Origin: Saprospira grandis DSM 2844
Lineage (GTDB): Bacteria; Bacteroidota; Bacteroidia; Chitinophagales; Saprospiraceae
Reading direction: 5' to 3'
Length of the DNA stretch: 64,000 nt
NCBI RefSeq assembly: GCF_000275825.1
Contig: NZ_JH719942.1
Coordinates: 3,726,614-3,790,613 of the forward strand
Below the pieces are notes generated by a model. That model made no database searches, had not been told where the DNA came from, and saw only the letters and a list, made by a program, of their open reading frames with translations. The position numbers and the translations under genes were made by a program. Shown here piece after piece: positions 57,407 through 64,000 of this stretch (position 1 is the first letter of the stretch; every line of letters begins with the position of its first letter).

Positions 57407-57844
57407 ATGCAGACTTCTAATTCTATGATTTTCAGACTACTATTTGTTGTTTTTTGCTTTATTTCTTTTGCTCAGCTTAAGGCCCAAAGTCAGAAAAAAC
57501 TGTATCAGTCTTTTGCAGTAGAAACTGCCACTACGGTAGTACTTGAGTTAGGAGATTTTCCTGTAGAGGTTCGGGAAACAGAGGGCCCATCTATTTTTAT
57601 TGAGGGCGAGCTTTCTGTTACAGAAATTGAGCAGCAGCTATTGAGCTTTTTGGTCCAAAAGGGCCGCTATAAGCTTAAGGCAAATTATAATGCATCTTGC
57701 CAAGAAATCAAGTTGGCTTGGGCCAAAGAATTGTCTACCCTAATGAAAGCCGGAGAAGTTTGCGAGGAGCAGATTAAGTTTGTGCTTTATTTGCCCAAAG
57801 GCCTAAAAATTAACGATAGCCAAACTATATCGGCTAGTCGCTAG
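57407..57844 (+). CDS. Secreted protein, second of two paralogues
   Basis: 145 residues. Signal peptide (LLFVVFCFISFAQLKAQ). It shares the layout of the gene before it: LYQSFAVETATTVVLELGDFPVEVRETEG, LLSFLVQKGRYKLKAN, EVCEEQIKFVLYLPKGLKI. The two diverged considerably in sequence but keep strand order, the GRYxL motif and a single C-terminal Cys. Both stop short after one domain. Function unknown; periplasmic or surface. Confidence 0.75.
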   Translation: MQTSNSMIFRLLFVVFCFISFAQLKAQSQKKLYQSFAVETATTVVLELGDFPVEVRETEGPSIFIEGELSVTEIEQQLLSFLVQKGRYKLKANYNASCQEIKLAWAKELSTLMKAGEVCEEQIKFVLYLPKGLKINDSQTISASR

Positions 57845-57920
57845 ATGAAAAGACTGCAATCTTCCAAGAAGGAGCGCTATTCTCTAAATGCAGGGCATAG
57901 CCTTTTTTTTGGTCCAAAAT

Positions 57921-57956
57921 AAAAGCCCGCTAGAAAAGAATTCTAGCGGGCTTTTT
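57921..57956 (+). terminator. Rho-independent terminator after the paralogue pair
   Basis: Perfect 14-bp stem AAAGCCCGCTAGAA / TTCTAGCGGGCTTT with a 5-nt loop. A 25-codon frame (57845-57922) lies between the stop and this hairpin and is probably not a gene. Confidence 0.85.
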
Positions 57957-58018
57957 CTGGCTTGGGGCTGAGAAAAAAGAGCCGAAGAAAAAAGATCTGC
58001 TGAAAAAAAACAGCTGAG

Positions 58019-58150
58019 CGGCCCAGCGCTGCGCAGCCGTGGCGCGAAGCGCCAGACCAAGGAGCAAAGCGACGCAGGGCCGAGCAGACCTGCGAGCGGC
58101 GTAGCATAGCGGCGGCCGACCTAGGCGAAGCCTAGCCGGCCGCGGGCCCC
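58019..58150 (-). repeat. GC-rich intergenic mosaic repeat, type C, reverse
   Basis: On the minus strand starts GGGGCCCGCGGCCGGCTAGG, contains GTCGGCCGCCGCTATGCTAC, the core GCTCGCAGGTCTGCTCGGCCC, GGTCTGGCGCTTCGCGCCAC and ends GCGCTGGGCC. Very close to 2405-2546 apart from the hairpin arms. Confidence 0.85.
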
Positions 58151-58161
58151 AAAAGAAAAAA

Positions 58162-58803
58162 CTAAAACACTCTATTTTTCTTCTTTTCCAGATCAATCAG
58201 GCCAAACTGAAAGCCAAGGCCTAGCTGCGCTCTAAATTCCGTGAGGGAATAATCATCAGGGACTTTTCCGCCTCTTTGTTCGGCCACAATAGCCTGAGCG
58301 CCAGCCGATAAATGTAAATATTTGCTGATGTAGAAATTGACACCAGTCTGCAACTGAATGGCTGGCGAAACTTGAAAATCGCCATATTGGGCATAGATAA
58401 ACCCGGGTTTTTCGTAGGTAGTTTGGCTAATGTGCAGGCCCGCTTGTAGGCCAACATAGGGGTCCCAGATGGGTTTATCGACAAAATGCCAGAAGCCGCC
58501 CAGATAAATGCCCGTATTTTGTTGGAGGATACTGGCTTGGCTGGGGCTAGACAAAAGCATAGAAAAATCGGCCCTTAGCGCCACTTTTTTCTCTGGAAAA
58601 TAGGCCAGGCTGCCTTGCAAATAGTGGTTATAAATAATTTGGTTGGGCATAAAGCCAGAGGCAAAAGAAAAATTCAGTTTGAGGAGTCCCTCGGTAGATG
58701 CAAAGGGGGCATCTTTTTCATAATCCTCTAATTGATCGTATTGTGCAAAGGTAGTTTGCCCGAAAAAGAGCAGGGCCAGCGCAAAAAATATTCGGTTTAC
58801 CAT
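58162..58803 (-). CDS. Outer-membrane beta-barrel protein, second of two paralogues
   Basis: 213 residues. Signal peptide (IFFALALLFFGQTTFAQ). The mature part has alternating-pattern strands: LLKLNFSFASGFMPNQIIY, YLQGSLAYFPEKKVALRADFSMLL, NTGIYLGGFWHFVD, PYVGLQAGLHISQTTY, SPAIQLQTGVNFYISKYLHLSAGAQAIV, FRAQLGLGFQFGLID. This is the compact 8-strand OmpW/OmpA-like barrel type of Bacteroidota. Its start overlaps the stop region of the upstream paralogue by 7 nt, so the two are translated together. Confidence 0.78.
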   Translation of the reverse strand: MVNRIFFALALLFFGQTTFAQYDQLEDYEKDAPFASTEGLLKLNFSFASGFMPNQIIYNHYLQGSLAYFPEKKVALRADFSMLLSSPSQASILQQNTGIYLGGFWHFVDKPIWDPYVGLQAGLHISQTTYEKPGFIYAQYGDFQVSPAIQLQTGVNFYISKYLHLSAGAQAIVAEQRGGKVPDDYSLTEFRAQLGLGFQFGLIDLEKKKNRVF

Positions 58804-59450
58804 AGGTCTGCAATTTTATAGTTAAGGCTGAGGCTAAAGAGGAAACGTTGCTCTACTTTTTCGCTAGGCAAGCTCAGGAGCAAGAGGCGGCCATTATTGT
58901 TTTGCCAGCTTAGTTCCTCGCCAAACTCCAGCATATATTGGGTCGAAAAACTGAGGTCAAATTTGGGCGTTAGGTTAAGGTGGGTCCCCAAACCCAAGGC
59001 TATAGCGGGGTTCCAGCGATCTACCTGATTGCTAGGGTTGGCATTGGCCTCTAGGGCGCCATAATTCATACTGCCGCCCAGAGAGATAAAAGGGCGCCAG
59101 TTTTCCTCAAAATCTTCATTGCCTGGAAAGGGGTAAAAGAGGGCATTGGCTGAAATAAAAATATCTTTTCGGAAGGCCTGTTCGCCAAAATCGGCTTGCA
59201 TATAATGCAGGGCCCATTCGGTATTGATGCGGTTATGCAGTTGCAGGCGAAAATTTGCACCTACGCCCATTGGCGCTTGATAATCCTCTTGATGCAGTAG
59301 GCTAGCGGTTTGTCCCGCCAGGCCCAAGCTCAATAAACCAGCTGCCGAATGATCAAAACTCGCCTTACTGTCTTGCTCATCGGGCCATTGGGCCCAGGCG
59401 GTTTGCCCCAAGGCGAGAAGCAGGGCCAAAGAAAGTATAAAAGATCGCAT
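58797..59450 (-). CDS. Outer-membrane beta-barrel protein, first of two paralogues
   Basis: 217 residues. Signal peptide (FILSLALLLALGQTAWAQ). Similar barrel layout: GLLSLGLAGQTASLLHQ, NFRLQLHNRINTEWALHYMQAD, RPFISLGGSMNYGALEAN, NPAIALGLGTHLNLTPKFDLSFSTQYML and the final FSLSLNYKIADLW ending in an aromatic residue, the signal for outer-membrane insertion. Forms a two-gene unit with the next gene, probably a duplicated pair. Ligand unknown. Confidence 0.78.
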   Translation of the reverse strand: MRSFILSLALLLALGQTAWAQWPDEQDSKASFDHSAAGLLSLGLAGQTASLLHQEDYQAPMGVGANFRLQLHNRINTEWALHYMQADFGEQAFRKDIFISANALFYPFPGNEDFEENWRPFISLGGSMNYGALEANANPSNQVDRWNPAIALGLGTHLNLTPKFDLSFSTQYMLEFGEELSWQNNNGRLLLLSLPSEKVEQRFLFSLSLNYKIADLW

Positions 59451-59529
59451 GTTTTGTTAGTTTGCCCTAAGTTAGGCCTATTTTGTCCTTTAGCAAAGAA
59501 TTTTTAACAGTTCGCTAAGATGATTTTTT

Positions 59530-59695
59530 GGGGCTGCCCCTGCGGCCTTCGGCCTTGGGTCGGGCCATTTACTTCGTCGAACTGGCGCCCCTTTGGGGCT
59601 GGTTGTCGCAGCTCGCAGGTCTGCTCGGCCCTGCAGCGGCAAAGCCGCTTTGGTCTGCCGCCTTTGGCGGCCCTGCTACAGCCCCTCAGCCGATG
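59530..59695 (+). repeat. GC-rich intergenic mosaic repeat, type A, with nested cassette
   Basis: Begins GGGGCTGCCCC, GGGTCGGGCC, then an inserted segment (about 59567-59610) with GTCGAACTGGCGCCCC and GGGGCTGGTTGTCG, then the core GCTCGCAGGTCTGCTCGGCCC, GGTCTGCCGCCTTTGGCGGC and CCCCTCAGCC. The 338-bp gap contains nothing else recognisable. Confidence 0.85.
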
Positions 59696-59788
59696 AAAGT
59701 ATCGCTGCGCGATAAGGGCGAAACAAAGTTGGGGAATTGGGCTAAAAGCTGTAATTTAGAAGCCAGAAACGTTTAAAATAGGCCCAAG

Positions 59789-60703
59789 ATGTATAAGAAG
59801 AAATTTAGCAAAATATATCAGGAAGAAGAGGAAGAAGAGCAGCTCAGTTCGGTCAATGAGGAAAGTCAAAAAGGCCTAATGGAAGAAGATGAGCTAGTTT
59901 CTGTCAATCGGGCCATGGCGCAATTGGAGCGGCAGCTTTTGCCTAGCTCCAAGGAAGAGGAGGAAAATGAAGAAATGAGCGAAACGCCCGAGCAGCTTGT
60001 TGCCGAAGAGGAGGAAGAGTTCTGGCCAGAAGAAGAACAGCTTGAAGGGCAAGAGGAGGAACCCTTAGAAATAGAATTGGAGGAGGAAGAAGCGCTAGAA
60101 ACAGAGGAGGATTTGGCCGAAGAATTAGCCGAAGCTGCCGAGGAGCAGGAAGAGGACCCCTTGCATTTAACGGAAAGTTTGGAAGAGGAGCAGGAAAGTC
60201 GAAAAACCACGGCCAAAGGCCGCTTGGCCCCGGTCCCTGAAGAGGGCCGAGACCCTACTATGGATGAAGACCCCTTGGAGGCGGAAGATTTGGGCTTGCC
60301 AGAAGATAGTATTTTGGTCGATCGGCGTTTGCGCAAGGAAGAACTACAGCTGCAAATGAATGCCCAAAGCAAAGACTTTTTGGGCTCTAATATGCATCGC
60401 ACAAGAGATTTTGCGGCCATTTTTGCCAAGGGAAAAAGCTCAAAAGAAGACCCAAAACTCGATTTGGCCTATGAAATTGACCAAAATCTAGAGTACCGCA
60501 AAGAGTTAGTGGCCCAACAGCTATTGCGCAACTTCCATTCGGCAGATAGCAAAGAGTCTTATCATGCGGGCCTCATTTTTAAAGAATTGGGCCTGACCGA
60601 CAAAGATGATGAAGACTTTGCCGATGATGTATCTGCTGACTCTGCTGCCCATGAAAATGAAGAATTTATTGAGCAAATTCGGAAGCGCTTGCCGAATTTG
60701 TAG
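59789..60703 (+). CDS. Very acidic, glutamate-rich protein
   Basis: 304 residues. After a basic start (MYKKKFSKIY) residues 10-150 are dominated by Glu runs (for instance EEEEEE and EEEALETEEDLAEELAEAAEEQ), a low-complexity probably disordered or single-helix tract. The C-terminal half (about 165-304) looks folded: DSILVDRRLRKEELQLQM, SNMHRTRDFAAIFAKGK, LDLAYEIDQNLEYRKELVAQQLLRNFHSADS, FKELGLTDKDDEDF. No signal peptide. No family recognised. The acid-tail pattern recalls nucleic-acid mimic or ribosome-associated proteins, but that is speculation. Confidence 0.65.
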   Translation: MYKKKFSKIYQEEEEEEQLSSVNEESQKGLMEEDELVSVNRAMAQLERQLLPSSKEEEENEEMSETPEQLVAEEEEEFWPEEEQLEGQEEEPLEIELEEEEALETEEDLAEELAEAAEEQEEDPLHLTESLEEEQESRKTTAKGRLAPVPEEGRDPTMDEDPLEAEDLGLPEDSILVDRRLRKEELQLQMNAQSKDFLGSNMHRTRDFAAIFAKGKSSKEDPKLDLAYEIDQNLEYRKELVAQQLLRNFHSADSKESYHAGLIFKELGLTDKDDEDFADDVSADSAAHENEEFIEQIRKRLPNL

Positions 60704-60764
60704 TGCCCCCCTTTTTAGTGATAGGGACTTTAAGAAATTAAGTTGAAACTTAGAAATAGCAGCT

Positions 60765-61760
60765 ATGTTGAGTAGGCCGCGGATTGTACTAACAACCTTT
60801 TTAGCTTGGGGGATTAGCAGTTTAATGTATGCCTTATGCTTTTGCCGAGAAAGCAATTTTGAGTTAGAATGGCAGGCCGTTTTGTACTACTTTTTGGTAT
60901 TTGGAGTAGTGGCCGCCCTCTTTGCTTATATTCCAATAGTTGCTGTTTTATTATTATGGCAGCGCAAATTGACTGTCCTCTCAATAAATGGGATGATTTT
61001 ATTGTTTTCAGTAGTTGCCGCAGCTGGAATTTCCTATTTTTTTATGGGAAAAGACCTTTTGGAGGCTATTGAGCTCTTAGTCTATTATTTATTGCCAGCA
61101 CTATTTTTAGTGAATGTGGCTTTGGGATATCAGCATGCGGTTACTAAATGCTTACTATTATTGTTAATGCCGATATTGATAGTCGCTTGTAAAACAACTG
61201 AATGTATATATAGTGATCGTGGCGGATTTACCTTAATAAAGGTTGATTCCAACACGGTTTTTATCGAAAAAATGTACCCCATTGGAGGCTTGGTTATACT
61301 CCCCTTTTTTCTGGAAAAAGAAAAGGGAGATAGCTTGATTTTTAAATCAATTGATGAGCTAAGTAATATTACATACCTAAAGCGGGTTGATAGAGAAAAA
61401 AGCAGAGAAGTAAATTTTACTATTTTAGACTTAGAGTTAAAAGACACTTTTTTGGTTAATCATTTGTTTATCAATGATAAGCTGTATCAGACGAATAGAG
61501 AGGGAGTCTTTAATATTTTAATCGATTCATTACCAGCAAGTACTCAAGACTCTTTTGTAGTTAAATTTAATCTTCTTGGAGAGTTCAAGATTGATTTAGA
61601 TTTTGATTCAAGATTTAATTATGTTATCTATGCACACCGTAATGTGTGTGTGAGTGAATGGGCGGATGAAGTTTCTTTTTTTAAGAATAAGTTTTATATA
61701 GATGGATGTCAAGTGAAAGGCAGATCCTGCAGGTCTAAAAATAAGATATTGCAGAACTAA
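60765..61760 (+). CDS. Orphan membrane protein with exported C-terminal domain
   Basis: 331 residues. Five hydrophobic segments in the first half: IVLTTFLAWGISSLMYALCF, VLYYFLVFGVVAALFAYIP, MILLFSVVAAAGISYFFM, LLVYYLLPALFLVNVALGY and CLLLLLMPILIVACK. The last resembles a lipobox but is internal. The C-terminal half (about 145-331) is strand-rich with VDSNTVFIEKMYPIGGLVIL and FNLLGEFKIDLDFDSRFNYVIYA, and ends with several cysteines (CQVKGRSCRSKN). The base composition is more AT-rich than that of the housekeeping genes. Family not recognised. Confidence 0.6.
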   Translation: MLSRPRIVLTTFLAWGISSLMYALCFCRESNFELEWQAVLYYFLVFGVVAALFAYIPIVAVLLLWQRKLTVLSINGMILLFSVVAAAGISYFFMGKDLLEAIELLVYYLLPALFLVNVALGYQHAVTKCLLLLLMPILIVACKTTECIYSDRGGFTLIKVDSNTVFIEKMYPIGGLVILPFFLEKEKGDSLIFKSIDELSNITYLKRVDREKSREVNFTILDLELKDTFLVNHLFINDKLYQTNREGVFNILIDSLPASTQDSFVVKFNLLGEFKIDLDFDSRFNYVIYAHRNVCVSEWADEVSFFKNKFYIDGCQVKGRSCRSKNKILQN

Positions 61761-61927
61761 AATTAACCTTCTTCTAAGCTGCTCCATGATGAGTTTTCTA
61801 GCTTACACTCCCTTTGTGCGTTGAGCATGGACTAAAGTTTTGCTTTTGGCAGTTTGCTCAGAAAGCGGATAGTTGCAATAAATTTTTTAGCTTACGGCAT
61901 TACCCTATTGAAATACAAAGAAACCCC

Positions 61928-62362
61928 ATGAGTCCAGCAGCAAAGAAAAAAAAGATCCTCAAATTTATTCGCTGCTTCTTATACAGCCTGCTATTTTCCT
62001 GCTTGGCAGTGGCGCTTTTTGTTGCCTATGTAGTATTGGCTATTATTTCTAATGTGGATCAAAGAAATGTAAAAGTCGAGGGGATTGTTATGGATGAAAA
62101 CACAAATCAGCGCTTGGCTAATACGACTTTAGTCATTCATAGTGAGAGATTTATGTCAGATAAAGGCACTCAAAATTATGATTCTTGTCAAGGCTTTGAT
62201 ACATTGTATTTACAAACAGATCATCGTGGGTATTATTCTGTGAGTATAGATTATAGTTGTGCTGTTACCATAAGGGTAGGAGGAGAGAACTATAGAAGAA
62301 AAATATATTATCCTACTCTGAGGAGAAGAATTATTCAAAATGTTTATTTAGAAAATAAATAG
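61928..62362 (+). CDS. Membrane-anchored carboxypeptidase-regulatory-like domain protein
   Basis: 144 residues from the ATG at 61928; an upstream TTG-led extension is unlikely. A basic tail (SPAAKKKKILKFIRC) precedes one membrane helix (LYSLLFSCLAVALFVAYVVLAII). The outer part resembles a carboxypeptidase-D regulatory/transthyretin-like fold: VKVEGIVMDENTNQRLANTTLVIHSE, FDTLYLQTDHRGYYSVSIDY and CAVTIRVGGENYRRKI. Unknown role. AT-rich, in a run of orphan genes. Confidence 0.6.
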   Translation: MSPAAKKKKILKFIRCFLYSLLFSCLAVALFVAYVVLAIISNVDQRNVKVEGIVMDENTNQRLANTTLVIHSERFMSDKGTQNYDSCQGFDTLYLQTDHRGYYSVSIDYSCAVTIRVGGENYRRKIYYPTLRRRIIQNVYLENK

Positions 62363-62405
62363 TTTGCTTTTTATGTGAAATAATAGCCAAAAAAAAGCTA
62401 TCTAA

Positions 62406-62750
62406 ATGTCTAGAATTGCTATAAAAGGAGTTGTATCAGATACAGTAAGACGCAATTTAGGGTTGTTACTACAGGCTAACGAAATAGCTTTGTTCCTAAG
62501 TTATTCAGAAGAAGATGTTCTAGTAGGTCATGAGTTTAAGTATATGATTATTGGAGAAAAATCGATTGAGGTATCATTAACTCTTAGGTTTGTCACTCAA
62601 CAATTTGGGAAAGAGTTTGATTTGATCCCTCAAGGATGGAAAACAATAGCTGTTTTAAAAACAGATAACCAACTGCCTAAGCAGTTGGTAGAAATGAAAA
62701 CTATAAACTCTTGGGATGAGGAGTCTTCTGTAAGTAGCTATTTACTTTAG
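62406..62750 (+). CDS. Small orphan protein
   Basis: 114 residues, no signal peptide. Alternating short strands and helices (AIKGVVSDTVRRNLGLLLQANEIALFLSYSEED, VLVGHEFKYMIIGEKSIEVSLTLRFV). Family not recognised. It follows the previous gene by 43 bp on the same strand and may share its transcript. Its size and isolation among orphan genes would fit an immunity or accessory protein, but nothing in the sequence proves it. Confidence 0.5.
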   Translation: MSRIAIKGVVSDTVRRNLGLLLQANEIALFLSYSEEDVLVGHEFKYMIIGEKSIEVSLTLRFVTQQFGKEFDLIPQGWKTIAVLKTDNQLPKQLVEMKTINSWDEESSVSSYLL

Positions 62751-62847
62751 GGGACGCTTTAGGATTAAGGTGTTTTGCAGTCAGTTAGTTGCCCGCTTTG
62801 GCTTTATTGTGATTAAAAATCTATTTTGGCAGTTTTAGAAAGGAAAT

Positions 62848-62910
62848 AGGCCTCCCGCCTTCGGCGGGCGGTTACTCCCGTTGGTCGTTGAAGACGCCCC
62901 AACGGGCTTG
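62848..62910 (+). repeat. Degenerate mosaic repeat fragment with nested cassette
   Basis: GGCCTCCCGCC (type B start without the leading bases), a CCGCCTTCGGCGGG hairpin, then TTACTCCCGTTGGTCGTTGA and GCCCCAACGGGCTTGTC. This is the nested cassette of 53383 and 59530 with different but still paired arms (CCCGTTGG / CCAACGGG). The core and the rest are missing. Confidence 0.6.
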
Positions 62911-63013
62911 TCCTTTTTCATGCCTAATTTGCAATTAGCTGTTTTTTATGGATTTGGGTTTGTTTGGGAAGGGAAGACAGAGGAATTATATAACTAATAA
63001 ATTTTTAAAAACT

Positions 63014-63397
63014 ATGGAAAATGTAACTGTAGAAGACTTACGAGATATAGAATTTCACGATGCTACTTTTTCAAATTTTACGATTGATTTTAGGAATAAA
63101 TGGATCGAAGTTGAAGTAGAGTCTAGCTGTGATAGAGCAAAATTAATCATTCAGTTTTCTAAAGTTAAAAATATTAGTGTAGATGATGAAATTGAGGAAT
63201 GGGATGACTGTCAGATTAGTTATGTTGATTTCAAACCTATTCCTTCGACTGAAAGGATAGAAGTGACCTTTACTCTTATTATGCTGCCTGGTTGTGCCTG
63301 TCCTGAATTAAAATTTTCATTTTCAGACTTAAAAGTTCGGTTTACTCATGGAGTAAAGACATTAGATGAGCTAAATCAAATTTGGAGTGAAGATTAG
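63014..63397 (+). CDS. Small acidic orphan protein
   Basis: 127 residues from the ATG at 63014; an in-frame ATG at 62948 would add 22 residues that look less protein-like. Two-layer strand pattern: DIEFHDATFSNFTIDFRNKWIEVEVESS, KLIIQFSKVKNISVDDE, RIEVTFTLIMLPGCACPELKFSFSDLKVRF. The Cys-Ala-Cys in the turn is notable. It resembles small beta-sheet immunity-like proteins but I cannot assign a family. Last gene of an AT-rich orphan group. Confidence 0.5.
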   Translation: MENVTVEDLRDIEFHDATFSNFTIDFRNKWIEVEVESSCDRAKLIIQFSKVKNISVDDEIEEWDDCQISYVDFKPIPSTERIEVTFTLIMLPGCACPELKFSFSDLKVRFTHGVKTLDELNQIWSED

Positions 63398-63467
63398 TCG
63401 TTTTTCGCTATAGTTTTTTGTAGCAAGCACTAACTAGTAGAAAAATAGCTTATTGGGATAACTTTTT

Positions 63468-63622
63468 GGGGCCTCCGCTGCGGCTTCGCCTTGCGGCGCT
63501 ACGTTTCGGGGCTCGCTGCTCGCTCGGCCCTGCGCAGGCTGCGCCCGCTGGGTCTGGCCTTGGGCCACCCCTGCACATCGCTAGGCCGTTTGGCCTTCGG
63601 CCATGGCGGCTTTGCCGCCTGC
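63468..63622 (+). repeat. GC-rich intergenic mosaic repeat, type B, forward
   Basis: Starts GGGGCCTCCGCTGCGGC, GGCGCTACGTTTCGGGGC, core GCTCGCTGCTCGCTCGGCCC, GGGTCTGGCC, ends GCACATCGCTAGGCCGTTTG and hairpins GGCCTTCGGCC and GGCGGCTTTGCCGCC. Very similar to 16137-16274 and, like it, followed by the MITE-like element. Confidence 0.8.
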
Positions 63623-63629
63623 TGTTCAT

Positions 63630-63791
63630 CGCCTAGGGACAAGCCCCTAGGCTAATAAATGGAGTCAGCCCTAAAGGGCCTCAAATTATGATTTACGGCC
63701 TTGCTCAATTGTTTTCGCAAGGAAGGGGCTGATCCAAAGGCCCTCGCAGAGGGCGGTCTGAAAACGATAGCCTAGGGCCTTGGCCCTAGGG
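63630..63791. mobile_element. Second copy of the MITE-like element
   Basis: Left end identical to 17343-17367; the interior (GGAGTCAGCCCTAAAGGGCC, AAAGGCCCTC..GAGGGC) matches the first copy. The right end carries the variant palindrome CCTAGGGCCTTGGCCCTAGG instead of the exact inverted repeat, so the termini are no longer perfectly matched. Confidence 0.65.
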
Positions 63792-63902
63792 TTATTATGA
63801 AATTTATGGGGGAGACAAAAACAAAATCAAACTACCGAAGAAAAAATCACCCTTGTTTAAGTTCAAAGCGGTAGAGGATTTTAATCCTCTCCGCACTATA
63901 GA
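63768..63902. repeat. Second copy of the composite intergenic repeat
   Basis: The palindrome CCTAGGGCCTTGGCCCTAGG, TATGAAATTTATGGGGG, AAAGCGGTAGAGGATTTTAA-TCCTCTCCGCACTATAGATG match 46481-46746 in order. The remaining bases to 64000 show no gene or repeat that I can support. Confidence 0.55.
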
Positions 63903-64000
63903 TGCAGGGTCCGCCTTCAGTATGCGCTCCAAAAGCAATACTGATGGCCTTCTTGCAGGCTATACTCCTTATACTCGCCTTCTTTTGCTGATTGATGGTA

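Noticed and set aside
57845..57922. 25-codon frame starting right after the second secreted paralogue
   Set aside because: No ribosome binding or conservation evidence, and it runs into the terminator region. Possible but unsupported.
63902..64000. Start of a gene at the right edge
   Set aside because: The last 100 bases contain no convincing coding pattern on either strand that could be supported without the sequence beyond.

Overview
The window looks like chromosomal DNA of a gliding, filamentous marine Bacteroidota, probably a Saprospira-like member of the Saprospiraceae (inference). The support is a type IX secretion (type B) C-terminal sorting domain on a giant HYR-repeat adhesin, several upstream regions with the Bacteroidota promoter pattern TTG-N19/22-TAnnTTTG, many small lipoproteins with an L-x-A-C lipobox, and housekeeping genes of Bacteroidota type. 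No tRNA, rRNA, transposase or prophage gene was recognised.

Layout. 1-3.5 kb: end of an rRNA methyltransferase gene, a PhoB/PhoR-like two-component pair, and a lipoprotein. 3.8-5.4 kb: an AbiL/RloA-like ATPase overlapping a small basic protein (candidate defence pair), then Xaa-Pro aminopeptidase, a secreted LRR protein, a large patatin-like phospholipase, a TPR-like exported protein, two tandem lipoproteins and a LuxE-like acyl-protein synthetase. 16.1-17.6 kb is non-coding and repeat-dense: short palindromes, a 13-unit 42-bp tandem array, and a 167-bp MITE-like element. 19.1-29.6 kb is one 3507-residue adhesin gene. 29.9-33.9 kb: CorA, a thioredoxin-fold lipid/cell-envelope type protein, an ABC ATPase and a CAT-like acetyltransferase.

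The centre of interest is 34.0-45.3 kb, a ten-gene, same-strand, AT-richer operon bounded by terminators: cmr1a - PtuA-like ATPase - PtuB-like HNH nuclease - cmr1b - cmr2 (Cas10 with GGDD, no N-terminal HD domain) - cmr3 - CARF/PD-(D/E)XK effector - cmr4 - cmr5 - cmr6. It is a complete type III-B CRISPR effector complex carrying a Septu/retron-type ATPase-HNH pair between two different Cmr1 genes. The two cmr1 genes begin with a 180-bp direct repeat that differs at only two positions, both synonymous, and then diverge completely. Recombination between the repeats would remove exactly a 3047-bp unit (cmr1a-ptuA-ptuB) and leave an intact cmr1b operon. There is no cas1, cas2, cas6 or repeat-spacer array in the window, so crRNAs must come from elsewhere.

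45.4-59.5 kb is mostly housekeeping and envelope genes: a TPR-like protein, a DUF3124 lipoprotein, a thioredoxin-fold protein, RimM, UppS, ScpA, a flippase-like membrane protein, DUF445, an ECF sigma factor with a likely anti-sigma/barrel partner, a degenerate FtsE-like ATPase, two secreted paralogues and two outer-membrane barrel paralogues. 59.8-63.4 kb holds a very acidic protein and four AT-rich orphan genes.

Superimposed on everything is a family of about 19 GC-rich intergenic elements (80-190 bp, three flank types A, B and C sharing one core, in both orientations) made of conserved linker segments separated by variable hairpins. They are present in most larger intergenic gaps of the window, never inside a gene, and are the dominant non-coding structure.
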